NCBI GenBank assembly: GCA_049793155.1
Contig: JBARBN010000072.1
Location: 1 to 22,788, forward strand
DNA from: JALNZF01 sp049793155
Lineage (GTDB): Bacteria; Nitrospirota; UBA9217
DNA length: 22,788 nucleotides
Direction of reading: 5' to 3'
Notes under the pieces: model-generated
What the model was told of the DNA's origin: nothing
What the model saw: only the letters and a program-made list of their open reading frames with translations
Databases searched by the model: none
Shown here: one piece after another, positions 5,844 to 12,998 of the stretch
Layout: each line of letters opens with the position of its first letter
Numbering within the stretch: the stretch's first letter is position 1
Translations under genes and position numbers: made by a program

Positions 5844-6469
5844 TTGCCGATAAGCGGGACGAACACGCAGGGGATGCTCTGCTCGGTGGTGATGCCTTCC
5901 GCGGTCTTAACCACCGTGATTAGTCGCTGTCCATACCGATCGCCCACGGGTATCGACATCCTGCCGCCCTCTTTGAGCTGTTCCACAAGCGGCGCCGGGA
6001 TATCGGGCGAACCTGCGGTCACGATGATCGCTTCAAAAGGCGCCATCTCCTTCCAGCCATATGTGCCGTCATAAACCTTTATAGCCACGCTTTTATACCC
6101 CAGCCGGTCGAGCGTAACCCTGGCCTTGTCCGCAATCGTTTTGATACGCTCCACGGTATAAACCTTTTGGCATAGCTCCGCGAGCACCGCAGCCTGGTAT
6201 CCCGATCCGGTCCCGATCTCGAGCACTCGTTCCGTGCCTTTGAGTCCGAGGGACTCGGTCATGAGCGCTACCATGTAAGGCTGGGACATTGTCTGGCCTT
6301 CGCCGAGCGGAAGCGCGCTGTCATTGTACGCCATGCCGCGGATACCCTCGGGAAGGAACTCATGGCGTGGTATTTTGCGCATGACCGCGAGAACACGCGC
6401 ATCCTTTACCCCGCGGCTTACGATCTGCTCGTCCACCATCCTGCCGCGTTCTTTTTCATAATTTATCAC
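5825..6469 (-). CDS. pcm: Protein-L-isoaspartate O-methyltransferase
   Basis: 214 residues, normal for Pcm. The order is RMVDEQIVSRGVKDARVLAVM, IPRHEFLP, then the substrate-region SQPYMVALMTE, and the SAM-binding LEIGTGSGYQAAVLAEL. The C-terminal part has AIIVTAGSPDIPAPLVEQL, also typical. The enzyme methylates isoaspartyl residues in aged cytoplasmic proteins so they can be repaired. The start ATG overlaps the surE stop by 4 bases (ATGA), the conserved surE-pcm stress operon. The 3' end converges with the PAP2 gene. Confidence 0.96.
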   Translation of the reverse strand: MINYEKERGRMVDEQIVSRGVKDARVLAVMRKIPRHEFLPEGIRGMAYNDSALPLGEGQTMSQPYMVALMTESLGLKGTERVLEIGTGSGYQAAVLAELCQKVYTVERIKTIADKARVTLDRLGYKSVAIKVYDGTYGWKEMAPFEAIIVTAGSPDIPAPLVEQLKEGGRMSIPVGDRYGQRLITVVKTAEGITTEQSIPCVFVPLIGNHGWKE

Positions 6470-7242
6470 TCGCTGCTCCTGCGCGATGCCGGCGGCGCAT
6501 ACGACATTGCCTCCATGGATTTCAGCTTATCGAATGCGGAATAGTCCGTCAGATCGAGGTGGAGCGGCGTGATCGAGATCATCTTCCGGTCAACAGCGTC
6601 GAGGTCCGTGCCCTCCTCCCGCTCCCAGTCAGGCTCGCCTCCCCCTATCCAGTAGTATTTCTTCCCTCGCGGGTCAACACGTTCCACCGTCATCTGGTGA
6701 TAAATGCGCTTTCCGAGACGGGTGATGCGCGTGCCCAATACTTCGGACATTGGAATATTCGGGACATTGATGTTCAGAAGGGTGCCGGTCGGAAGCCCCT
6801 GTTCAAATATCCGCCGGGCGATAGTAAGGGCAACTTCCGCTGCCTCGGCAAATCGAAAATCCTGGCGCCCATTGAGCGAAATGGCAAAGGAAGGGATCCC
6901 GAGCAGGATGCCTTCGATGGCCCCGGCAACAGTCCCTGAATAGGTTACATCGTCGCCAAGGTTCGGCCCCTTGTTGATGCCTGAGACCACGAGCCGCGGA
7001 GTTTCTTTGAGCAGGCCCTTGACCGCGATGTTCACGCAGTCCGTTGTTGTGCCATTGACGCTATACATCGACTCCTTGATCTCTTCGATCAGAAGCGGCC
7101 GGTGAAGGGTCATGGAATGGCCTGCCGCGCTCCGTTCGCGGTCAGGGGCAACGATCACCACCGAGTCAAGTTCCCGCAAATGTCTGGCAAGAAGCTGGAT
7201 GCCGGGTGAGTATACGCCGTCGTCGTTCGTTACGAGGATCAT
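6466..7242 (-). CDS. surE: 5'-nucleotidase SurE
   Basis: 258 residues, starting MILVTNDDG, where Asp7 and Asp8 bind the divalent metal. Ser38 (DRERSAAG) and Asn90 (VSGINKGPNLGDD) complete the metal site, and YSGTVAGA follows as in all SurE proteins. It removes phosphate from nucleoside 5'- and 3'-monophosphates and is linked to stationary-phase survival. A GAGG site lies 8 bases before the start. Upstream bases 7289-7295 are complementary to that site (see findings), so translation could be controlled by leader structure. It is cotranscribed with pcm. Confidence 0.96.
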   Translation of the reverse strand: MILVTNDDGVYSPGIQLLARHLRELDSVVIVAPDRERSAAGHSMTLHRPLLIEEIKESMYSVNGTTTDCVNIAVKGLLKETPRLVVSGINKGPNLGDDVTYSGTVAGAIEGILLGIPSFAISLNGRQDFRFAEAAEVALTIARRIFEQGLPTGTLLNINVPNIPMSEVLGTRITRLGKRIYHQMTVERVDPRGKKYYWIGGGEPDWEREEGTDLDAVDRKMISITPLHLDLTDYSAFDKLKSMEAMSYAPPASRRSSE

Positions 7243-7464
7243 GGTTAAACCTCTATGTATTGTTATCGATACGGTAGGTGAGACCTATGAGGTTTATACA
7301 ATAAAAGACCGGGCGATGTAAAGGGGAAAGAAAGAACACAGAGGTCAGGCAGAGATTGACTTTATAGCCTATTGGCTGCACCGTCTTGTTGGGCATTCTA
7401 TTTTTATCAGTTTGTCCGATGTTAATCGCTGAGACCCCTAAGGTTTCCCTTGCACCGACCTCCT

Positions 7465-7812
7465 CTAGGGGCAGTGAAGCGCATGGGACGCCACCAACAG
7501 GACAAGCCCTGACACGCCCAGGACTGCAATCAACAGCTCTCGCTTGAACCGCATATACTCTCCAAGCCTGGCCTCCACGTAGTGGGTCAGAACCTTCCAG
7601 TTCAGAATCACGTGGACGACGGCCGCTATTAAGAGAAGGGAAGCAGCGTTGTGCATCGTCATGAATAGGTGGCTCCACCTGGTGTCGCCTTCGTGTGAGG
7701 CAAAATGGAGTGCTATGCCGGAAGGAACTAACCACACGCCTGCGCAAAATAAAGCCATCGATGCTAAGGCTCGAGCGCTGATCCCTGTCCTTTGCCCAAC
7801 TTTGTCGCTCAT
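7465..7812 (-). CDS. Small DUF4405-like membrane protein
   Basis: 115 residues from ATG 7810-7812, with AGGAGGA 8 bases upstream. A longer TTG start at 7917 is possible but has no site. Three membrane segments are visible: SARALASMALFCAGVWLVPSG, MHNAASLLLIAAVVHVILNW, and ELLIAVLGVSGLVLLVASH near the C-terminus. The His residues in GIALHFAS, MHN and VVHVILNW sit near the ends of helices, as in DUF4405 proteins, which resemble small membrane b-type cytochromes. Heme binding is inference. There is no operon partner: surE lies more than 200 bases downstream on the same strand and the tRNA-Pro terminator lies upstream. Confidence 0.75.
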   Translation of the reverse strand: MSDKVGQRTGISARALASMALFCAGVWLVPSGIALHFASHEGDTRWSHLFMTMHNAASLLLIAAVVHVILNWKVLTHYVEARLGEYMRFKRELLIAVLGVSGLVLLVASHALHCP

Positions 7813-7930
7813 CTCTTCAATCCTCCTCCCTTTCCCCGTTTTCAGCCCAACCATGTTCTTAACGACACCACGGAGTCTATCAGCAACAAGTCTCATTGTA
7901 AAATAATATTGACCCAACTAATTGATAGTA

Positions 7931-7961
7931 ATTATAACCGGCATGTCGCTTATCACCACAA
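7931..7961 (-). promoter_or_regulatory. Possible promoter of the DUF4405-like gene
   Basis: A perfect TATAAT (7931-7936, minus strand) has TTGTGG 19 bases upstream (7956-7961). The spacer is long. The predicted start near 7924 gives a leader of about 110 bases. Confidence 0.4.
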
Positions 7962-8030
7962 AAGGAGCGCATAGCGTCGTATCTGCACATGAGCCATAAT
8001 GGTCATCTTGCGTAAAATCACAAAAGGAAA

Positions 8031-8060
8031 AAGCCCATAACTTTTTCAAGTTATGGGCTT
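8031..8060 (-). terminator. Rho-independent terminator after tRNA-Pro
   Basis: A perfect 13-bp stem (AAGCCCATAACTT/AAGTTATGGGCTT) with a 4-base loop is followed on the minus strand by TTTCCTTTT. It lies 7 bases after the tRNA CCA end and closes the ihfA-merR-tRNA unit. Confidence 0.9.
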
Positions 8061-8067
8061 CTATAAT

Positions 8068-8144
8068 TGGTCGGGGCGAGCCGATTCGAACGGCCGACCC
8101 CTTGCACCCCAAGCAAGTACGCTACCAGGCTGCGCCACGCCCCG
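8068..8144 (-). tRNA. tRNA-Pro (anticodon GGG)
   Basis: The acceptor arms CGGGGCG/CGCCCCG pair fully. The D-arm contains GCGCAGCCTGGTAGCG, and the anticodon stem CTTGC/GCAAG encloses TTGGGGT, giving anticodon GGG. The T-loop is GTTCGAATC, and CCA is encoded. It follows merR by about 11 bases in the same transcription unit, an arrangement I recall from Desulfobacterota-type genomes. Confidence 0.97.
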
Positions 8145-8155
8145 ACTTTGTTACC

Positions 8156-8488
8156 TTATTTGAGTAATTCCAGTATCTCCCTCAATTCCTTCTTTGCGGT
8201 CTCAACAGCCGACTCGAGAGCGTCCCGGTCTCCTCTGCCGTTAAGTTTCTTTCGCGCCCCCGAGATCGTATAGCCCTCTTTATAGAGCAATTGTTTGATA
8301 TGGAGAACAGCATCTAAGTCTTTTTTAGTATAGAGGCGCTGTCCCGATTTGCCCTTGTTCGGTTTGAGTTGAGGGAACTCGCTTTCCCAGTAGCGGAGTA
8401 CGTACTGTTCCAGCCCGGAGAGGCGGCTTACTTCACCGATCCGATAAAAGAGCTTATTCGGTTGTGATTGTTGGGGATTCGATGACAT
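8156..8488 (-). CDS. MerR-family transcriptional regulator
   Basis: 110 residues. The MerR winged helix is plain: YRIGEVSRLSGLEQYVLRYWE (15-35), where the wing and second helix follow as GQRLYTKKDLDAVLHIKQLL and EGYTISGARKKL. The C-terminus is a short coiled coil (ALESAVETAKKELREILELL) for dimerisation and carries no effector-binding domain or Cys ligands, so a metal-sensing role is unlikely. It overlaps the end of ihfA by 35 bases, which implies translational coupling. This ihfA-merR pairing is widespread, and the regulator's targets are not known to me. Confidence 0.92.
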   Translation of the reverse strand: MSSNPQQSQPNKLFYRIGEVSRLSGLEQYVLRYWESEFPQLKPNKGKSGQRLYTKKDLDAVLHIKQLLYKEGYTISGARKKLNGRGDRDALESAVETAKKELREILELLK

Positions 8489-8750
8489 GCTCTTTGAAAA
8501 TCATGCTGGGTCTGAAGCTGACAACGCTTCGCGGAGTGATCTCGATCTCCTGACCGGTCTTCGGGTTGCGGCCTTTCCTCGATTTCTTTTTCCTGACCAC
8601 GAAGTTTCCGAACCCTGAAAGTTTCACCGTCTCCCCTTCTTTCAGGATCTGCTTTATCATATCCAGAATCATCTCGACCAATTCTTCAGCATCCTGCTTC
8701 GGCAGGCCAACCTTATCAAAAACTTCTGAGATGATATCTGCTTTTGTCAT
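8454..8750 (-). CDS. ihfA: Integration host factor subunit alpha (HU/IHF family)
   Basis: 98 residues starting MTKADIISEVFDKVGLPKQDA. The HU/IHF core GETVKLSGFGNFVVRKKKSRKGRNPKTGQEI contains the Pro-tipped DNA-bending arm (GRNPKTG), and the SVVSFRPS strand follows. The order and the downstream merR support the alpha subunit. It binds and sharply bends DNA as a heterodimer with IhfB, helping transcription and recombination. AGGAGG lies 6 bases upstream and a strong promoter is present at 8773-8801. Confidence 0.93.
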   Translation of the reverse strand: MTKADIISEVFDKVGLPKQDAEELVEMILDMIKQILKEGETVKLSGFGNFVVRKKKSRKGRNPKTGQEIEITPRSVVSFRPSMIFKEHVIESPTITTE

Positions 8751-8772
8751 ACAGACCTCCTCTTCGGCTCAT

Positions 8773-8801
8773 AATATAGAAGATAAACGCTTCAAAGTCA
8801 A
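8773..8801 (-). promoter_or_regulatory. Promoter of ihfA-merR-tRNA-Pro
   Basis: TTGACT (8796-8801), a 17-base spacer and TATATT (8773-8778) on the minus strand, each 5 of 6 to consensus. Confidence 0.75.
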
Positions 8802-8836
8802 GGGGAAATTGCGTGTTTTTGAACACAGGGCCTGCC

Positions 8837-8885
8837 GGAAATACCGCCATAATAGTGCATCTCATGCCACATACTCCGTATTTCC
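8837..8885. repeat. Inverted repeat between ihfA and nrfH
   Basis: GGAAATAC (8837-8844) and GTATTTCC (8878-8885) are perfect 8-base inverted arms 33 bases apart. The repeat sits in the 312-base divergent region, upstream of the nrfH promoter. The remainder of that region shows only the promoters listed and no gene. Confidence 0.4.
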
Positions 8886-8934
8886 GATCAAGAGATAATG
8901 GCTCCAACAGGACCGGAGTCCCTGATTTTTTTTG

Positions 8935-8943
8935 TGATATAAT
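8935..8943 (+). promoter_or_regulatory. Extended -10 promoter element of nrfHA
   Basis: TGATATAAT is a perfect extended -10 (TGnTATAAT). No good -35 hexamer lies 17 bases upstream, which suits an activator-dependent promoter. Predicted start is about 8950, with a leader of about 113 bases before nrfH. Confidence 0.5.
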
Positions 8944-9062
8944 CGAAACACATGCCAAGCATCTGATACGAACAAAAATGAAGAATAAATTCTCTTTATT
9001 CAATTTTTTGCGGCAATATGCGCCCCGATTGATATCGAGATGGTTTAAAAGGAGGCGATACG

Positions 9063-9527
9063 ATGAACAGGATCAGAACCTGGGCAGTTGCTAAAGTTAT
9101 TGCCCTTGCATGCCTCGCCGGGGCTGCTGTGATGGTTTTCCTTATGTTCGGTCCGCCCAAACTGCTCGCCAAATCAGAATCTCCTGATTTTTGCGCCAGA
9201 TGCCACGTGATGGGGCCACAGTATGAATCGTGGTCGCACATGGGAGCGCACAGGAGAAAATTGTGCGTGGACTGCCACCTGCCTCAGGGAAATATAGTCG
9301 TCCACTATATATGGAAAACAATAGACGGATTGAAAGATGTGGTGTTTTTCTACTCCGGCAGCGTTCCGGAACGGATTAGACTGAGCGCTCACGGTGAGAA
9401 GGTATTGCAGGCTAACTGCATCCGATGCCATGAAAGCACGGTCGAATTTATCAATCATGAAAGAAAGTGCTGGGAGTGTCACCGCACGATCATCCATACC
9501 CGGAGTGGATCAACGGAAACAATATGA
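9063..9527 (+). CDS. nrfH: Cytochrome c nitrite reductase small subunit NrfH
   Basis: 154 residues behind AGGAGG at 7 bases. One N-terminal membrane anchor (about 8-30) is followed by four CxxCH heme sites: CARCH 44-48, CVDCH 68-72, CIRCH 119-123 and CWECH 136-140. The first is extended to CHVM, the CxxCHxM pattern whose Met lies at the quinol-side heme in NrfH of the NapC/NirT family. It takes electrons from the menaquinol pool and passes them to NrfA on the periplasmic face. nrfA follows 51 bases later in the same operon. Length and heme count are normal. Confidence 0.95.
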   Translation: MNRIRTWAVAKVIALACLAGAAVMVFLMFGPPKLLAKSESPDFCARCHVMGPQYESWSHMGAHRRKLCVDCHLPQGNIVVHYIWKTIDGLKDVVFFYSGSVPERIRLSAHGEKVLQANCIRCHESTVEFINHERKCWECHRTIIHTRSGSTETI

Positions 9528-9578
9528 CCATATCAATCTCAGCGAATATCAACCTGATCCAATGAAGGAGGTTCCGCT

Positions 9579-11042
9579 ATGAAGAGATCGCCTGTAGTAG
9601 CCATACTGTTCGTGCTGTTCGCAGCCGCTTTATTATCCCTGTTCGGGTGCGCCCCGCCGGAGAGCAAACCGGTCAAGACCGTAATCATTCCGGACGGAAC
9701 AATCGACCCTACCGAATGGGGGAAGGCATATCCAACGGAATACGAGATGTGGAAAAAGACGGAACAGCCTGAGCCGGCGGGAAAGAGCAAGTACAAACGG
9801 GGATTTGACGCTGACAGGATCACCTACGACAAGCTGGCTGAATTTCCGTACATGGCGCTTCTCTTCAATGGATGGGGATTCGGCGTCGAATACAACGAAC
9901 CCCGGGGCCATGCGAACATGCTGCGCGACCAGCTTGAGGTCGACCCATCGAGAGTAAAGGCCGGCGGCGCCTGTCTCACGTGCAAAACGCCCTACGCACC
10001 GGCCCTGGTAAAAGAAAAGGGGCTTGATTACTTCTCCAAGCCTTACAAGGAAGTCCTCGGCTATATCCCTGAGAAGCACAGGGCCCTCGGCGTCGCCTGT
10101 ATCGACTGTCATGATAACAAGGACATGACCCTGAAGTTATCGAGAGATTTCACGCTGCTCGTTGCGCTGAAAGACATGGGTGTCGATCCCGCCAAATTAA
10201 CGCGCCAGGAAATGCGAAGTGCCGTATGTGGACAGTGCCATGTGACCTATGTTGTGCAAAAAGATAAGGACATGCATTCCACCAACGTCTTCTTCCCATG
10301 GCAGGGAAGCACCTGGGGCAATATCACGGTCGAGAACGTCATCAAGAAGATCCGCAGTGATCCGTCCTATGGCGAATGGAAGCAGAACGTGACGGGCTTC
10401 AAGCTTGCATTTATCCGCCACCCCGAGTTTGAAATGTTCTCCATGAACAGTGTCCACTGGAAGGCTGGGGCAGCATGCGCGGACTGTCACATGCCCTATA
10501 CCAAGGTCGGCGTGAACAAGGTTTCAGACCACCGTGTGATGAGCCCGCTCAAGAACGACATGAAAGCATGCATGCAATGTCACGCAGAAACTCCCGAGTG
10601 GCTGAAAGGACAGGTTATCGCAATCCAGGACAGGACAATGACGCTTTTGCTGCGGGCCGGCTATGCTACGGCTACCGCGGCAAAGCTGTTTGAGATCGCC
10701 AATGCTGCCCAGGCAGGTGGAAAAACTATTGACAAGGCCTTCTATGACAAGGCCAAGGACTATTATGAAGAGGCGTTCTATCGGGGTGTTTATGTAGGCG
10801 CTGAGAACTCCGTCGGCTTCCATAATCCCACGGAAGCAATGAGGATCCTCGGAGATTCTATCGCCTTCGCCGAAAAAGCCGAAGGCCTGCTGAGACAGGC
10901 GCTCACAAAAGCCGGGGTCAATGTGCCGCTCAAAGTGGACCTCGAACTGAGGAAATACCTCGACAACAGGGGAGAAAAGAAGCTCAAGGGTAATCCTAAT
11001 TTTGAATTCAAGGATCCGTCCGGCATTCAGGACAGGATGTAA
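9579..11042 (+). CDS. nrfA: Ammonia-forming cytochrome c nitrite reductase NrfA, calcium-free type
   Basis: 487 residues, with a good AAGGAGG site. The signal peptide ends LLSLFGC, a probable lipobox with lipidation at Cys24. Five heme sites are present: CLTCK 132-136 (the Lys136-ligated catalytic heme), CIDCH 174-178, CGQCH 217-221, CADCH 300-304 and CMQCH 331-335. Catalytic candidates are Arg109 (EPRGH), Tyr224 (CHVTY) and His281 (IRHPEFE). In the classical enzyme a Glu precedes that Tyr and Lys-x-Gln precedes that His, all binding calcium. Here Thr223 and Arg280 are found instead. An Arg at this place is the mark of the calcium-independent subclass described for Geobacter lovleyi. The enzyme reduces nitrite to ammonium with six electrons from NrfH, in the periplasm. 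Confidence 0.95.
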   Translation: MKRSPVVAILFVLFAAALLSLFGCAPPESKPVKTVIIPDGTIDPTEWGKAYPTEYEMWKKTEQPEPAGKSKYKRGFDADRITYDKLAEFPYMALLFNGWGFGVEYNEPRGHANMLRDQLEVDPSRVKAGGACLTCKTPYAPALVKEKGLDYFSKPYKEVLGYIPEKHRALGVACIDCHDNKDMTLKLSRDFTLLVALKDMGVDPAKLTRQEMRSAVCGQCHVTYVVQKDKDMHSTNVFFPWQGSTWGNITVENVIKKIRSDPSYGEWKQNVTGFKLAFIRHPEFEMFSMNSVHWKAGAACADCHMPYTKVGVNKVSDHRVMSPLKNDMKACMQCHAETPEWLKGQVIAIQDRTMTLLLRAGYATATAAKLFEIANAAQAGGKTIDKAFYDKAKDYYEEAFYRGVYVGAENSVGFHNPTEAMRILGDSIAFAEKAEGLLRQALTKAGVNVPLKVDLELRKYLDNRGEKKLKGNPNFEFKDPSGIQDRM

Positions 11043-11078
11043 TACCTCCTCGATCAATCAGACAGAACGTTGCGTCGG

Positions 11079-11107
11079 GGAGGAGGCGGGCTTTTCCTGC
11101 CTCCTCC
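11079..11107 (+). terminator. Strong hairpin after nrfA, probable terminator
   Basis: A 12-bp GC-rich stem (GGAGGAGGCGGG/CCTGCCTCCTCC, one G-T) with a CTTTT loop lies 36 bases after nrfA. It is not followed by a clean T-run, so it may terminate weakly or protect the 3' end. Confidence 0.55.
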
Positions 11108-11457
11108 ACGAAAATTATCTGCTCCCCTTTTCGTTTTTTCTTAATTCCCCCTTTTTCTGACTGTTTTCTTTTTTCCTGCGTAGTTGCGACCTATGATGCA
11201 AATCATAACACTGGAAATCCATTTTGCGCTTTAATGTGCAAATATTTTGTACTAATGCATGCTTGATCAAAAAACACTCCCTAACAGTTATATTTTATGA
11301 TACACGTATTTATCAAAATCCATCACGAACTGGAAGGCATCGGTGAGAAGGTCGGTAGTACGCTGATCGTTTGCGCATCCAGGCAAGAAGTTACTTCCCC
11401 TATTTCATTGTACATTGACATTCATTAAGGTAACCAATTAAAAAGGAGGAACAGTGT
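11108..11457. other. 350-base intergenic region before the HAO-like gene
   Basis: No gene is seen. A pyrimidine-rich tract occupies about 11118-11178. An FNR-type site and a -10 lie at 11193-11235. The predicted transcript then has an untranslated leader of about 215 bases, rich in A/T up to about 11325, for which I recognise no riboswitch class. Confidence 0.5.
11193..11235 (+). promoter_or_regulatory. FNR/CRP-type site and -10 of the HAO-like gene
   Basis: ATGAT-GCAA-ATCAT (11193-11206) has the TGAT-N4-ATCA core of FNR/Dnr-type regulators. TTTAAT at 11230-11235 is a 5-of-6 match to a -10. With a start near 11242 the site centres at about -42, the classical class II activator position. The coherent spacing supports anaerobic or nitrogen-oxide control. 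Confidence 0.5.
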
Positions 11458-12801
11458 ATGAAAAAGAAGCTCCTAGTTATATCTCTGGTACTTGGCGTGG
11501 TTCTGGTATTCCATGCCGCACCAAGGGAAGCGGCAGCTGCAAAGGTAAAAGCATCAAAAGAAGGTCAGGCGTGCATCGGTTGTCACGAGGCGCAATCTCC
11601 GGCGTTTGTCAAGGAATGGAAGCTGAGTACTCACGCGGCAAAAGGTGTTGACTGCTACACCTGCCACAGGGCGGAGAAGTCCGATCCTGACGCCATGGAA
11701 CACAATGGATACACGATCGCGATCCTCGTCACACCCAAAGACTGCGGCAAATGCCATTTAAAGGAAGAAAAGGAGATGACCGAGAGCCACCATGCTAAAG
11801 CCGGCGACATCCTCAATTCCGCGGACAACTATCTCGGTGAGGTCGTGGGCGGACAAGAGGCCGTTGCAGTCGGCTGTCTTCAGTGCCACGGCGGCAAGGT
11901 CAAGGTCCTTGCAAACGGCAAGCTCGACACCAACAGCTGGCCGAACACCGGCATCGGCAGAATAAACCCCGACGGCTCCAAGGGATCCTGCTCGGCCTGT
12001 CATGCACGCCACAATTTCTCAAAGGCGCAGGCACGGGAACCCCAGACCTGCGGCAAATGCCATCTCGGCCCTGACCATCCGCAGATGGAGGTATATCAGG
12101 AATCAAAACACGGGATCCTTTACGAGGCCAACAAGGAGCGGATGAACATGCACAAGGACAAGTGGGTCGTGGGACAGGATTATTCCGCCGCCCCCACCTG
12201 TGCCACCTGCCATATGAGCGCCACGCCGACCCAGGCCGTGACCCATGATGTGGGCGCCCGGATCAGCTGGACACTGCGGCCGCCGATTTCGAAGAAGATG
12301 GAGAACGCGGACAAAAAACGTGCAGCCATGCAGGACGTCTGCAGCAATTGTCACTCGTCGCCCTTCGTGGTGGGGTTCTACAATCAGTTCGATAATCTTG
12401 TCAATCTCTACGACGACAAATTCGCAAAGCCCGCAACCGCGATCAGGCAGGAACTGATGGACAAGGGGAAAATTACGAAGGCGAATTTCGACGACAAGCT
12501 GGACTGGATATACTGGGAGCTTTGGCATCATGAAGGCAGAAGAGCGCGGCACGGTGCAGCCATGTCCGGCCCCGACTATGCCTGGTGGCATGGAATTTAT
12601 GATGTGGCAAAGAACTTCTATACCGAGTTCCTGCCGGAGGTGAAGACCGTCGCGGGTCCGGAGCTTTATAATGAGATCGTGAAGAAATACCTCGAGTCCG
12701 ATGTTCGGCACGAGTGGTACACAAAGGGAATGACAAAAGAACAACTCGAAAAGATCCAGAAGTTCTACAATGAACGGTACGGCGGCACTACGGCAAAATA
12801 G
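11458..12801 (+). CDS. Octaheme hydroxylamine-oxidoreductase-like cytochrome c
   Basis: 447 residues after AGGAGG at 8 bases. A signal peptide (MKKKLLVISLVLGVVLVFHA, cleavage probably after REAAAA) exports it to the periplasm. Eight CxxCH motifs occur at 39, 66, 96, 140, 178, 198, 248 and 295, followed by a heme-free helical C-terminal domain. This spacing and the late WWHGIYDVAKNFY segment match the HAO family (octaheme, trimeric). In ammonia oxidisers HAO oxidises hydroxylamine. In other lineages lacking the Tyr-heme crosslink, relatives are thought to reduce nitrite or hydroxylamine. Several Tyr residues (374, 381, 388) lie in the region where the crosslinking Tyr would be, and I cannot decide without an alignment. 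Position next to nrfHA and an FNR-type site favours a reductive or detoxifying role. It ends at a strong terminator and appears monocistronic. Confidence 0.88.
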   Translation: MKKKLLVISLVLGVVLVFHAAPREAAAAKVKASKEGQACIGCHEAQSPAFVKEWKLSTHAAKGVDCYTCHRAEKSDPDAMEHNGYTIAILVTPKDCGKCHLKEEKEMTESHHAKAGDILNSADNYLGEVVGGQEAVAVGCLQCHGGKVKVLANGKLDTNSWPNTGIGRINPDGSKGSCSACHARHNFSKAQAREPQTCGKCHLGPDHPQMEVYQESKHGILYEANKERMNMHKDKWVVGQDYSAAPTCATCHMSATPTQAVTHDVGARISWTLRPPISKKMENADKKRAAMQDVCSNCHSSPFVVGFYNQFDNLVNLYDDKFAKPATAIRQELMDKGKITKANFDDKLDWIYWELWHHEGRRARHGAAMSGPDYAWWHGIYDVAKNFYTEFLPEVKTVAGPELYNEIVKKYLESDVRHEWYTKGMTKEQLEKIQKFYNERYGGTTAK

Positions 12802-12812
12802 ACCACTCTCCC

Positions 12813-12840
12813 GCGGGGCAGCGATGCCCCGCTTTTTTTT
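12813..12840 (+). terminator. Rho-independent terminator of the HAO-like gene
   Basis: GCGGGGCA-GCGA-TGCCCCGC followed directly by eight T residues, 11 bases after the stop codon. Confidence 0.95.
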
Positions 12841-12910
12841 CGCGCGACCTCCAACCGGCACAATCTCGCCTCATCTCGCTCCTCTTCCTCGTTGGGGAGA
12901 GGATGCAAAC

Positions 12911-12952
12911 CTCCCTAGCCCCTTGCGGGAGAGGGCTGGGGTGAGGGGCCCT
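12911..12952 (+). repeat. REP-like GC-rich repeat (intergenic copy)
   Basis: CTCCCTAGCCCC-TTGC-GGGAGAGGGCTGGGGTGAGGGG is a short hairpin plus a GGGGTGAGGGG tail. The same unit in the same orientation occurs three times inside nuoG (20061, 20709, 21657). Bases 12880-12903 look like an eroded second copy. Confidence 0.75.
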
Positions 12953-12964
12953 GCCTCTCTTTTC

Positions 12965-12992
12965 TTGACTTTCCCCGCCCCTGTGATATTCT
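12965..12992 (+). promoter_or_regulatory. Promoter of the nuo operon, probably leaderless
   Basis: TTGACT (12965-12970), a 16-base spacer and TATTCT (12987-12992). The nuoA ATG starts 7 bases after the -10, exactly where transcription should begin, and no Shine-Dalgarno sequence precedes it. Confidence 0.5.
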
Positions 12993-12998
12993 CATACC

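Noticed and set aside
7253..7747. 164-codon minus-strand frame overlapping the DUF4405-like gene
   Set aside because: Composition is Arg/Pro-rich and out of frame with the plausible membrane protein; it has no binding site and is a shadow.
7918..8112. 64-codon frame running through tRNA-Pro and its terminator
   Set aside because: Coding through a tRNA is an artefact; its first residues are typical of translated tRNA sequence.
8878..8891. FNR box before nrfH (GTATT-N4-ATCAA)
   Set aside because: Only one half matches TTGAT-N4-ATCAA and it lies about 65 bases upstream of the predicted start.
12880..12952. CRISPR-like or coding origin of the GC-rich repeats
   Set aside because: There are no regularly spaced repeats with unique spacers; copies are dispersed REP-type units.
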